Assembly: GCA_019746735.1 (NCBI GenBank)
Contig: JAIERT010000312.1
Coordinates: 1-36,174, forward strand
Direction of reading: 5' to 3'
Source of the DNA: Burkholderiaceae bacterium
GTDB taxonomy: Bacteria; Pseudomonadota; Gammaproteobacteria; Burkholderiales; Burkholderiaceae_C
DNA length: 36,174 nt
How positions within the stretch are numbered: position 1 is the stretch's first letter; each line of letters opens with the position of its first letter. Under the pieces are notes generated by a model, which did no database searches, was not told where the DNA came from, and was given only the letters and a program-made list of their open reading frames with translations. Of the stretch, positions 9,901 through 20,200 are shown piece by piece. The translations under genes were made by a program, and so were the position numbers.

Positions 9901-11265
9901 TACGGCAAGAGCAAGACTTCCGGGGATTCACGCGCGCAAGGCGTGGACTCCAGCCAGACCAGCGCCAACAGCAAGGCCAACCAGGGTTCGCAGGAGGCGA
10001 CCGACGCCAACAACAACCCTAACAACTCCAATGCCGCTGGCGACGGCCAGACCGGCCAGTCCTCCAACATCAAGGTGGGCGCGGCCATCGGCGTCAGCGT
10101 GCTGGACATCGACGCCCAGGCCATCGTGCGTGATGGCGCCGTGCTGCAGGCCGATGGCGCCGTGGCCGTGCGGGCCATCGGTGAGACCGATTCCACCATC
10201 AAGGCCATCGGCCTGGCCTTGGCCGAAAGCGTGCCCGAGGAAGAGGGTGAAGGCGGCGGCGGTGGAGGGGGCGGCGGTGGCGGAGGCTCGTCCAGCGGCA
10301 GCACCGCCGTCGGTGCCGCCGTGGGTGTCAACGTCGTCGTCGCCCAGACCAAGGCCAGCATCGACAACGCCCAGGTCACAGGCAGCGGCATCACGGTCGA
10401 GGCCGGTACGCCCGAAGGCGAATCCAGCGATCTCATCACCTGGGCGCTCGCCGGTGCGGGGGCGCAGGGCAGCGGTGGCGGCAGCAGCAACGCGGTGGCT
10501 GGCGGCATCGCCGTCAATGTGGGCGTGTTCGACACCGATGCCACGGTGGCCGACGGGGCCGACCTGCAGTCTTCCGGCGACATCGATGTGCTGGCGCGCA
10601 ACGACGTGGGCTCCCAGGCCCTGGCGGCCGCAGGGGCCGGCTCCATCGGCGGCAGCGGCGGCGCCGGGGTGGGCGCCTCGGTCTCGGTGACCGTGATCAC
10701 CCAGGACACCCTGGCCCGTCTGGGCAACGGCGACACCGATGCGGCGGGCGCCATCACGGTGCAGGCCGAGAGCTCGGTCGGCGCACTGGCCCTGGACCTG
10801 CCCCTGCTCGACGATGACCTCTATCTCAGCGGCGTGGCCATCGGCGGCGCGGTGTCGCAGGGCGGAACGGCGGTGGCGGGCTCCTTCGTGGTGGGTGTCT
10901 ATGTGACGCACACCGAAGCGGCGGTGGCGAACGACGCCCAGATCAACCAGCGTGACCTCTACACGGCCACGACGGCGCAGGACGTGGCCGTGCGCTCCGA
11001 GGCCACGCAGAACGTGCAGAACGTGGCCGGCGCGCTGTCGGTCAGCCTGCAGGGCACGGGCGTGGGCGCAGCCATCGACGTGCAGGTGCTCACGCTGGAC
11101 AGCAAGGCCCATATCGGCGGCGGCGCCGATGTGGAGGCCGGCGGCAGCGTGGTGGTGGAGGCTTTTGCCGACCAGGAGCAGCTCTCGGTCACGGCCAATG
11201 CGGCCATCAGCGGCAGCGGCTCGGGCATCGGCGGGGCGGGGCGGTGTCCATCATCGTGGACGTGA
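3907..11265 (+). CDS. N-terminal part of giant LEPR-XLL-type RTX adhesin (ORF ends by frame change)
   Basis: MLQSLRALSRLVPTRLTRMLHQAF...FSMEAVEPRLLLSADISYAI..., then long Gly/Ala/Asp/Val beta-repeat protein. ORF closes out of frame as ...GIGGAGRCPSSWT*, while the +0 frame continues the same repeat without interruption. Confidence 0.85.
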   Translation: MLQSLRALSRLVPTRLTRMLHQAFGRSTPAPGLTAHKPRHARRAPHKRAPFSMEAVEPRLLLSADISYAIAPGSNSYVMNAYDNGGGDIRIRLQTSNLASTLGYASVAGSGNVFNLFASTGGGGDADALAQALQSDSITLDLESFEQFLNPLLDDSDTLTINFTGGYQDLFGDNFILDGIADLDFGLAICTDADISVPGSVNLQAENIALEIERVGRGLPVSDDLLAMLPAAAAEWMAQDFLAISSANLDVSGVLTAAQNVTLTAVNDIVLSNDSLGLGPLQLAVIGAVASAEIDIGSGADITAGAAMTATARSHVQAVASLAGLASKDNTDTDAAVAAVLVINDAAVRVGGTAQLDVTGALQLVADNRTVGVAMADGGQSAGATLGLALVTGSTEASIRGNASVQAGSLRVAALTENTMSAVAKASEGGATDGGSTGDTPNNQSQQALQDHEASTSDGDLTLGGAVAVGVLENSTEAIVDSAAAVISAGLLDIEARNIGLAQTVADGSATVIGDSNATAVGIAASVGVGVVHTNAWVGGAGATAGALNVHALAGQRGLNFAAADVDDGASDEKIEIYRGGHGLKTGDAVKYEQGSAGALLGGLNESDTYYVKVLDDGRITLHNSAEDAESGSNAIDLTAAGGEGHRLVAQDKTSRYTVSAVSGASGGDTGVAGALALGVVVTGSSAELRANTLVTVTGGAVSFKAENFIESSVKASGKQEAESATTGVGAAFALNVAITDTDALIGSNANLSGAGALELSAASHSKVDTRVEGGAAGDTAVTPVIGITVASNETLAGLGTNSGADTDLGGAVTVSAAHAGSASTEVEGDTTSGKTGVGISLGLTIATDVVSATTARDLIAGGAVAFTARSTGAASTKAKASVAGGAQADEDPDAAESEGGVNKKKDDNRNFADQRASSKGGSGKTGTTDSADAGASDENGQSQKVQVAGAAAITVAESTSTAAILDGYDLDAGSATVSVRAENNTDAQAVADASTVGPMVKFNPADEGVVDYDNETILVGSASGLATGDAVTYAPADGGNPVGGLEDGETYYVRLVGDDKVAFYDTKEHAEAGGSEGRVDLTLAEEEDEQPTGEGHKLNVGPGEGTGVGIAVAVNVGVVDNLARVGNGHITSGGLTVEAVMAEVDGDSTHTFLAEATSGASAGDTGVAGALAVNVGLSKARALVADGAELTVDGDVTLRAANQVSNTAKSGAKAESLGSIGVGASIAVNVGETDTQALLGQLVAAHQLTNLTLEAMSSNAMRTTGTGGAKGDTAVTPVIVVAVGDNDTLAAIGTGGTLAADGDITVSASHEGRSQAEAEGDTESGDTGVGISLAINVLTDSAVATTGRDLTAGGAVAFTAQTASASRAKAKASVAGAADEEANDPDGDPESGEDGKNVDQKVAGQTSSANQRSTGAGGKGSGDTSNASAEATGGSGSGDSGSGTKISVAGAVAVNVVHSTSNASIGAGIDITAGTSSADGTVSLLAENNTDAEATADGSATVGEGGTSVGAAVAVNVATVVNRANVDGTASVTADGFSARAIAQTRETAVEPESNPVVDTDEDTIFIGNGHGLSTGDKVTYQRPDGADADDEIGGLDDGTDYYIIVGEGGRIQLAETEEKARDGEAIDLESAGAGTGHKLEPDFLKFADDIVFNPAGNVVTLKPAEGHHLQTGDAVRYGSAVGGADNVGGLTDDNTYYVILLSDGSIQLAASREDALKGQALALSSAGTGDAHVLRDATHAFSAQARSGASGGKTGVAGSVAIQVANLDAEARVFSGAQVRLTGNQDVTLAAASATSSHVKAYPNGPAGGTSLGVGASFALNIVESDVLAEVQDGATLENTSGTSGAVSVTADSAHTLTTSALAGANASEGDAISGAVAIAVSDHDVAARLGDGTDLQASGALTVTAHHSNLLETRADGEAGGKGVGIGVAIAVAVAVDTAEASVDGSIIVGGDATVEASAIVKSLNETKASAKGAEGGDEENEQKSADDQSAEKTEYGKSKTSGDSRAQGVDSSQTSANSKANQGSQEATDANNNPNNSNAAGDGQTGQSSNIKVGAAIGVSVLDIDAQAIVRDGAVLQADGAVAVRAIGETDSTIKAIGLALAESVPEEEGEGGGGGGGGGGGGSSSGSTAVGAAVGVNVVVAQTKASIDNAQVTGSGITVEAGTPEGESSDLITWALAGAGAQGSGGGSSNAVAGGIAVNVGVFDTDATVADGADLQSSGDIDVLARNDVGSQALAAAGAGSIGGSGGAGVGASVSVTVITQDTLARLGNGDTDAAGAITVQAESSVGALALDLPLLDDDLYLSGVAIGGAVSQGGTAVAGSFVVGVYVTHTEAAVANDAQINQRDLYTATTAQDVAVRSEATQNVQNVAGALSVSLQGTGVGAAIDVQVLTLDSKAHIGGGADVEAGGSVVVEAFADQEQLSVTANAAISGSGSGIGGAGRCPSSWT
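4075..4101 (+). other. LEPR-XLL-like N-terminal motif (EPRLLLSAD)
   Basis: Encoded peptide EAVEPRLLLSADISYAI after a ~55-residue basic N-terminus; matches the N-terminal motif known from very large adhesin-like proteins. Confidence 0.8.
5641..9117 (+). repeat. Four dispersed copies of a ~70-aa 'HGL.TGD.V.Y...GGL....YYV...DG.I.L' module
   Basis: Copies at ~5641-5853 (HGLKTGDAVKYEQ..GGLNESDTYYVKVLDDGRITLHNS), ~6961-7203 (SGLATGDAVTYAP..GGLEDGETYYVRLVGDDKVAFYD), ~8602-8829 (HGLSTGDKVTYQR..GGLDDGTDYYIIVGEGGRIQLAET), ~8881-9117 (HHLQTGDAVRYGS..GGLTDDNTYYVILLSDGSIQLAAS). Confidence 0.85.
5890..10080 (+). repeat. Three divergent copies of a ~1.3-1.8 kb higher-order adhesin repeat
   Basis: Each begins SGAS.G.TGVAGA(L/V)A..V (about 5900, 7386, 9155), passes through GVGA(S/A)(I/F)A(L/V)N(V/I) and TGVGISL-type segments, and ends with KAKASVAG/KASAKG followed by a charged low-complexity insert. 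Confidence 0.8.
10252..10290 (+). repeat. Poly-Gly linker (GGN run)
   Basis: Encodes EEEGEGGGGGGGGGGGGSSSGS. Confidence 0.85.
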
Positions 11266-14200
11266 ACCACACCCATGCTTCCATCGGCGACGGCGCGGGG
11301 GTCCATGCCCAGGGCAATGTCATCGTGCAGGCGGCGGCCGACACGGACCTGCTGGGCATTGCCGGCAACGTCTCGGTGGGCGGCAGCGGTGCCGCCTTCG
11401 GCCTGTCGACCACGGTCTTTGTCCACGTCGACGAAGTCCAGGCCTGGATCGGCAACGGTGCGCAGATCACGGCGCGCGGCAACGACGGTACCCATGCCGT
11501 GCAGACCGGCGAACGCGACGGCAGCGGCAACCGCACGACCGAGGCCGCACGCGGCCTGGCCGTGACGGCCACGTCCTTCGAGGACGTCCAGACCATCGCC
11601 GTCGGCTTCTCCGGCGGCTCGTCCTTTGGCATCGGCGGATCGGTCACGCTCAATGTGCTCGACGAGACCACCGAGGCCTGGCTGGGCGAGGGCGTGTCGG
11701 TCAACAGCGACAACATCGGTGCGCACGCCAGTCAGGACGCGTTGCTGCGTGCCAGCGATGCGACCGACATCTTCTCCATTGCCGGTGGCGCCCAGTACGG
11801 CGGCACGGGCGGTATCGGCGCCGGCATCGATATCGGGGTGATCCACAAGACCACACGGGCCTGGATGGCCGATGACAGCGAGCTGCAGGTGCGTGACGAT
11901 GTGCGCGTGGAGGCCACGAGTGACGAGAAGATCTTCTCGGCCGCGGCCAATGCCGGGGTCGGCGGTTTTGCCGTGGCCCTGTCGGCCGGCATTTACAGCG
12001 TGAACACCACCACGCGCGCGGCCATCGGTGACGACGGCGCACCCGGTGGCGCCAGCGTGACGGCTGGCGGCGACGTGGATGTCAGCGCTGCTGGCACGGC
12101 GGGCTTCGTGCTGCTGGCGGGCAGCGTGGGTGTGGGCACGAGTTCGGCCGGTGTGGGCGCGGCTAACACCACCCTGGTCCACAACGACACGGTCGAGGCC
12201 CTGATCGGCGCCGGCGCCAGCGTCACCGCCACGGGTGATGTGGACCTCGATGCGATGTCCAGCGAGAGCCTGCTGACCGTGGTGGCCGCGGGTGGGGTGG
12301 GTTCCACGGTGGGTGTGGCCGGCTCGGCTCCTGTGCAGGTGATGAACGAGACCACGCGGGCGGCCATCCGCGATGGTGCGGACGTCGAGGCCAACGATGT
12401 GGACCTGCTGGCCCAGTCCACCACCAGCCTGATCGGCATCGGCGGCACGGTGGCCGTGGGCGGCACGGCGGGCGTGGGCGTGGGCGCCGAAGTGCTGGCG
12501 CTGAGCAAGACCACCGATGCCTACATTGGCGGCGCCGATGTGACGGCCACGGGCGATGTGCGCGTGCGCGCCGCGTCCAGCGAAGGCCTGATTGCGGCGG
12601 CGGCAGCCGGGGCCGTGGGCGGCACGGCGGGCGTGGCCGGCTCGGCCGGCGTGCTGGTGGTCAGCCCGACCACGCGCGCCTGGATCGGCAACGACAGTGG
12701 TTCCCTGAGTTCGGGCGTGGCCCGGGTCCATGCCGACGGCAACGTCATCGTCGACGCGGCATCGGACACCGAGATCGACCTCATCGCCGGGGCGGTGGGT
12801 GTGGGCGCGACCGTGGGCGTGGGCGCTGCTGCGGCCGTGACGGCCGTCAGCAAGGTGACCGAGGCCTATATCGGCGCGAATGCCGAGGTGACAGCCCTGG
12901 GCCTCGGTGCCAGCGGCACCACGGCCAGCCTGGGCAGCTTCGGCAACGCCCAGTTCCTCAACAACGTCGACCCGGACAACAGCGACCTGAGCTCGGTCCA
13001 GGTGGACGACGAAGGCCAGCTCGTGCGCGTGATCTATGAACGCGACGAGAACGGCGATGTGGTGCTCGATGGCGAGGGCGATCCCGTGGTGCTGCAGGTG
13101 ATCCCGGTCAGCGGTATCGATCTCGCACCGCCTTCGGACCTGATCACCGATCTGGGCGATCCTTCGGAAGAATCCGACAACGACGCGCCCAGCGGCAACA
13201 TCCTCAAGGATAGACAGCGCGAGGTCGCCAGCGGCAGCGTGCGCGGCCTGGCCGTGACGGCGACCAACAAGGACAGCGTCGAGTCCCTGGGCATCTCGGT
13301 GGCCGGTGGCTATGTGGGCATCGCCGTGGGCGGTGTGGTCAGCGTCAACGAAAGCCAGACCAACGCCTACATCGCCAGCGGCGCGCGCATCAACGAAGAC
13401 AACACGGGCGCGCATGCGGGCCAGGACGTGCTGGTGGCTGCGGCCAACGACTACCACCAGATGGGCCTGGTCGGCTCGATCGGGGCCGGCCTGGTGGGCG
13501 TGGCCGCGAATGCCGACGTGACCGTCACCTCGGCCACGACCAAGGCCTACATCGACGACGGGGCCCATGTGAACGCGGCCGACAGCGTGGCGGTCACGGC
13601 CGACAACCACCAGGACGTGCAGTCCTTCGCCTTTGCGGCCTCGGCCGGCTTTGTAGGGGTCAGTGCGCCCTTCTCGGTCGTGGTGATCGCGTCCGACACC
13701 CAGGCCTGGATCGGCAACGATGCGGCCAGCCTGGCCACGGGCGCGGTGGTCAACGCCGGTGGCAATGTGCTGGTGCGCGCCACCGACGAGACCGAACACT
13801 TCACCATCTCGGGCGCGCTGGCCGCCGGTGCCGGCGGCGTGGGCGCCACAGTGGCCGTGGTCACCATGGACAAGAGCACCCAGGCGGCCATCGGCGACTA
13901 CGCCACGGTCAATGCCCTGGCCGGTGGCGCCGACGTGAACGGCGTGGCCACCGGCGTCGTCGAAACCGATGGCGACTTCACCCGTGCCGGCGTGCAGGGC
14001 GTGGTCGTGCAGGCCGAATCCAGGGAGCAGCTCTTCGCGCTCTCGGTGGCCGGTGCGGCGGGCGCCGTCGGTGTGGCCGGTGCGGTGGGCGTGCAGGTGG
14101 TGGATTCGGACACCACGGCCAGCATCGGCGCCAACGCGCGCATCAACCAGAGCGGATCGGCCGAAGCCGACCAGTCCGTCTACGTGAACGCGCTCAACGA

Positions 14201-17200
14201 GGTCAGCGCCTTCGCCTTCGACGGCGGCCTGGCCGGTGGCGTGGGTGCGCTGGCCGGCGGCATCAACGTGGGCATGGTGCGCAACGACACCCGGGCCCTG
14301 GTCGAGGACGGGGCCCAGATCCGGGCCCGCCACGACGTGGAGGTGAATGCCCTGGCCAACCGCGACATCGAGACCGTGGTGATCAGCGGGGCGCTGGGCG
14401 GCCTGGCGCTGGCCGGCTCCATCTCGGTCTGGAGCGTCGGTGATGCCGTGCGCAGCAACTACGAGGTGCAGCAGAAGGACGAGGACGGCGCCGACGCCGG
14501 CACCCAGTCCGAGGATCCCCTGGGCGGCGGCGAGATGGACTCGGCCACCGGCGATGCCGAGGGGCAGTCGGCCAGCTTCAGCGAGGGCATGCGCGGCTAC
14601 GAGCAGGACGATGGCGCACCGCCGCCGCCCGCCGACAGCCAGGAAGGCAAGCTCAAGGCCCTCAACAACACCGAGGGCCAGCAGGCCGATGTCACGGGCT
14701 CGGCGGCCAATCTGATCGATGGCCGAACGGCCGGCCATGCGGCGTCCGGCAAGCTCAATGCCGCGGGTGAGGCGGCCAAGTCCGGCACCCTGGCCCGCAT
14801 TGGCGACAGCGTGAGCGTCGTGGCCGAGGACAGCGTGCGCGTCACGGCCACCGAGCGCATCGAGTTCACGGCCTTCGCCGGCACCGCCGCGGTCGGTGCC
14901 GTGGGCATCGGTGCCGGTATCGCCATCGTCAACATCGGCAGCGCGGTGGAGGCTTCCATCGGCTCGTCCACGATCCAGGCGGGCACGGGCGGGACGGACA
15001 GCGTGGTGGTGCAGGCCTCGCTGATCACCGACATCGACGCCCGGGCCTGGGGCGGCCAGGGTGGCGCGGTGGCGCTGGGGGCCCAGGTGGTGGTGGTCAC
15101 GGACAACAGCACGCAGAAGGCCGGCATCGACGGCAATGCCAACATCCAGCGCGCCGGTGGCGGCCTGCAGGTGCAGGCCCTGGCCAATCGTGAGGCCTAT
15201 GCGCAGGCCCTGGGTCTGCAGGGAGCGCTGGCCGCGCTGGGTGTGTCGGTCGCCGTGATCGATGTGGGCGGGACGACCGAGGCCTACATCAACGGCGATG
15301 TGGGGCAGAGCGCCACGGTCCAGAGCGTGACGGTGCGCGCCCAGTCCGACGCCGACCTCGAAGCCCAGGCCACCCAGGGCGGCCTGAGCGCCGGCATCAG
15401 CCTCAGCGGTGCGGTGGCTGTGGCCAATTTCGATCCCACGGTGGAGGCCCGCGTCGGCAGTGCGGCCGACATCCGCGTGAGTGGCCCCATCACCATCGAG
15501 GCGTTGAGCACGGCCACGGCCGAGGCCGACGCGCTGGGCATCGCCCTGTCGGGCCTGATCGGCGCCGGGGCTTCCATCTCGGTGGCGCATGCCGCGCCGC
15601 AGCTCAGCGCCACGGTCAACGGCCGCCTGCGCAGCACGGGCGGTGGCCATGTGGATATCAAGGGCCGCGCCGATGTGGACGCGCTGGCCGAATCGAACGC
15701 GGCCTCGGCCGGCGCGCTGTTCGGCGGCGCCGGCAGCCTCGCGCTGTCGCGCGCGGCGGCCGGGGTGTCGGCCGAGCTGGGCAGCAGTGGCGAGATCGAC
15801 ACCTCGGGCAGCGCGCTGATCCGGGCCGAAGCCATCAACGTCTCCGATGCCGTGGCGCGTGGCCTGGGTGTTGGCATGCTGGGCATTGGTATCAGCTACG
15901 CCGATGCCGAGACCGCCGGTGCAGTGCTGGCACGCTCCAACGGCGATGTCGACGCCGGCTCGCTCACGGTCGAAGGCCTGCAGACCAACACCGCCGAAGC
16001 CGACGCCTATGCCCTGGCCGGTGGCCTGATCGCGGCGGGCTTCAATATCGCAAGCGTGGACATGAGAGGTACGGTGGCGGCGCGCCTGGGCGGCAGCTCC
16101 ACCACGCGCGCCACCAACGACGTGACGGTGCGCGCCCAGGCGGCCAATGCCGGTCTGGCCCGGGGCTTCGGCACCACGGTGGGCGGCATCGCCATCGGCG
16201 GCATGGATGTCACCGCCAGCCTGGGCAATACAGGCGTAGGCGCCGAAGTCAGCGCCGGCCTGGAGGCGGGTGCCGAGATCACACAGGCGCGCGTGGTGTC
16301 CGTCAGCGCCCTGAGCCAGGACACCCTGTATGCCCAGGGACAGGCGGCCGGCGGCGGCCTGATCTCCGTGCTGGGTTCGGATGTGGAGAGCGTCAGCACC
16401 CAGACTACCGAGGTTCTGATCGGTGCGGGGTCCGAGATCGACGCCTACGCCGTGAACCTGCAATCCACCAATGTGCAGGCTGCGGATGTACAGGCCGACT
16501 CGCTGTCGATCGGTCTGGCCAGCGGTGCCGGTGCCAAGGCCCTGACCATGGTCACGGGCGATGCACTGATCAATGTGGAGGCCGGGGCCGACATCGGCGC
16601 CGTGCGCATCACGCTGGTGGCGGACAACAACTTCACCAAGGACCATTACGACACCAGCCTGAGCTCCGCCTCGGCCTCGCTCGGTGGCCTGGACTTCCTC
16701 AAGAGCGAAACCCGGGTGGGCACGGAAGCCGATCGCTTCCAGGCCCGCATCAACATTGCCAGTGGTGCCGTGCTGCATGCCGACGGCAACCACGCCGATC
16801 CGGGCCTGCTGACCCTGGAGACCCAGACCGATGTCACGGTCTACGACTCGGTGGAGGTGGAATCCTACGGCGGCTTCGCGATCTCCACCGCCGTGTCTCA
16901 GGCCTCGGTGGAAACCGATTCCCGCATGGTGATCAACGGCAGCCTGCTAAGCAAGGCCAGCAACATCGACATCGCTGCACGCTCGAATGCAGCCGTGTTC
17001 ACCGATGCCGACCTGCTCATCGCCACGGCGCTGGGCGGCGTGGCGACGGCCCAGGCCTACAGCACCCTGGACGTGCGCAACACGGTGGAATTCAATGGGG
17101 CCACGGTGCGCGGGCAGGACATCAACATCTACGCCGGCCGCGACCTGAACGGCGCACGTAACCTCCTCAACGGCTACTCCAACGGCGAGGTGCAGGCCTA

Positions 17201-20200
17201 CTCTCTGCTGCCCACGATCGGTGTGCCGGTCTCGGAAGTGGTGGTCGACGAGACCAACCGCATCAACCTCAATGGCGCCAGCCAGATCCTGGCGATGAAG
17301 AACGCCACCCTGCGCGCGATCGCCGGCCTGGGCAGCTACTTCGAGGAAGGCCAGGTCACTTCCCTGTCCCTGGTGCCCTATGGCATCTCGGTCAGCGAAG
17401 ACCCGGACGTCGATGTCAGCAACCTGGTGCAGATCGGCCCCGATGCCAGCGTCGAGGCCGGTATCAACAATCAGGCGGTGGTGCGGGTGCTGCCGCGCTT
17501 CGTGGGTGGGGTGTCCCAGCTGGATGCGAGCCGCCTCGACACGGCGCTGACTGCCGAGGAAAAGGCCGCACGCAGCCTGTCGGTGGATACCGACTATGTC
17601 TTCGCCCGCCTGAACCTCAGCGGCCTGCCGCTCACCCTGCAGACCGGGCTGGCCGACAAGTTCTTCGTGATCAAGCCGCGCGAGCTGGAAACCCCGACCC
17701 TGGTCTACAAGAACCTGGTCAACGTGCTGGTGGAACAGCGCGAGCAGGTGCTGCAGTGGATCGCCAACCACGGCACCAATGCCGAGGCCGTGGCGCGCTA
17801 CCAGGTGCAGCTGGAGCTCATCGACGAGGCGCTGGACGAACTCGGCCTGACCGAGATCATCGACGGCAAGCTCGTGATCAAGGGGTCGCTGGACCTGATC
17901 TTCATCGAGATGCCGGCCATCTATGCGGCCCCGGGCTCGGTCTTCATCGACGCCGACAACACGCCCGACCTCAGCGACGTCAAGGCCCGTGCCGGCGCCA
18001 AGATTGAGATCTACAACCGCACGCCCTTCCTGATGTCGGTCAACGATGCCGTGATCCAGGACTCCAGCCGGGTGGCGATCAATGCCAGCGGCGAACTGGT
18101 GGTGCTCACCCCTGGCCGCGTCTACCTCAACAGCGTGCCCCAGGGGGCGGCCCCCAGCGCTGCCGATGCGCCGGTCATCACCATCACGCAGGACTCGGCC
18201 TTCGTTCCGGAGGCCGACCGTGCGAGCTACTACAACTTGAGCCTGGGGTCGGCCATCCCGAGCTACGACCAGGACCTCTACATCGTCGGCGATGTGATCA
18301 ACGAGAGCGGTGCGGTCAACATCCTCAACGACGATGGCAGCATCATCGTGTCGGGTGAAATCCGTGGTCAGACCATCAACATCAGCGCGGCCAAGGACTT
18401 CACGCTCAATAGCGATGGCTGGTTCCACACCGGACGCGATCCGATCCAGTACTTCTTCGACAGGACCTTCCTGTTCCAGCGGGCGCAGAGCGAAGGCTTC
18501 TACTGGGAAGACAACGCCGCCGAGGTCGACGTCAGCGGCAGCGGGGGCGTGCAGTCCCTGCTGGACCAGATCAACGCTCAGGGCGCAGCCATCCTGGCCC
18601 AGGGCACCATCGCCGTGACGGCGCGCTTCCTCAACATCAACGGCCTGATCCAGAGCGGCGCGCAGACCGTGAGCCTGACGATCGATGCGAGCTTCAACCC
18701 CTACGCAGCCTCGATCTGGGCCAACAACGGCGCGCTGATCGGCAGCGATGGCCAGGCCGTGGCCGGCGTGAACTTCGGCAGCGAGCGCATCCCGGTCAAG
18801 GCCTACTTCGACTACGCCAAGCAGGCCATCGTGGTCGAGGACATCGTGCCCGAGGGTGGGCGCGTGATCCTGGCGGGCCAGATCCTGAGCACGGGCAACG
18901 GCCAGGTCAAGGCGGCCTATGGCCATGCCAGCGTGCACATCACGAACAACAGCAACTACAAGCTCATCACCAACCGCATCGACACCACCAAGGACCGCGT
19001 GGGCAAGATCACCCTGATCGACACCGCGCGCATGGATGGTGCCCAGGCGGCCAAGTTCGAATACATCTACAGCGCTGGCCAGATCATCGAGCGCCGCTAT
19101 GATGGCACGCTGCAGGTCGGCAGTGGCGTGGCGGACACCGAGAGCTTCTCGCGCATTCTTTACAGCCAGATCGGCGGCGACATCGTCCACGACAGCACGA
19201 GCACGGTGTTCCAGACCCGTTCCGGCCTGCAGTACGTCTGGGTCAACGGGCAGGAAAGCACGGTGACGATCAAGCACACCTTCCAGACCAATTCCTTCAA
19301 CCTCTTCGGTGACCTGACGGACTTCGAGGACTGGCTGGTGTCCGATGAGGTGACGCACACGCAGAGCCCGCCCGAGTACCGCACCGGCATGCCGCTGCTG
19401 GAGTCCGAGGCCCTGGCCCTGGCTGGCACGGGGGCTTCGCCCGCGGGCAGCGCTGGCTCGGCCTACAGCGTGCGCTTCGTCCAGGTCCAGGACCCGGGTG
19501 TGATCATCCAGAACGGCGTGACCACGATCTACCTGCTCCCCAGCACCGGGACCGGCGGCATCGCCGGCCATACCTACCGTGCCCGGTTCGACGGCGATGT
19601 CATTCTGTCGGAGCAGAACTACGCCGACACCGAGCGCTGGGACGATCTGGGGGTGCTGCCCGAAGCTGCGGCCACCTACAACAGTGCCTTCGCCAACTAC
19701 GAACGCATCATTTATTCGCCGGACCAGGTCAGCGGCGGTGGCTGGCTGGAGACCAAGACCATCACCCACATCGAGGACGAGGTCATCGGTCTCAAGGACT
19801 ACTACATCCACACCCTCAAGGCCGATTACGACATCGGCATCGGCTTCGTGGGCAGCAACAGCTCCAGCATCACCATCACCAGCAAGAAGGACCTGCTGGT
19901 GAAGGGGGATATCAAGGTGGCCGAAGGCGGCGAGGTGTCCCTGGGCTCCAACCAGGGCTCGGTGCTCGGCAGCTCGGAGAACATGGTCTACAACGATGCG
20001 CCCAATGTGAACGCGGCGGGGGACGTGAAGCTGCTGGTCGATGGCGGCAGCACGGTGCCGGTCAGCGTGACGGCTGGCGGCGATATCGAGATCACCGTGG
20101 TGCTCAGCGGTGCGACCGCCAGCCTGGTGGTGGACCAGATCATCAGCACCGGTGGCGATGTGAGCATCGTGGCACGCGACGGCATCACCGGGGTGGACGG

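Noticed and set aside
11244-11270. Independent translation start for the second large ORF at GTG 11244
   Set aside because: No convincing Shine-Dalgarno, and the start falls mid-repeat; continuity with the upstream ORF is a better explanation.
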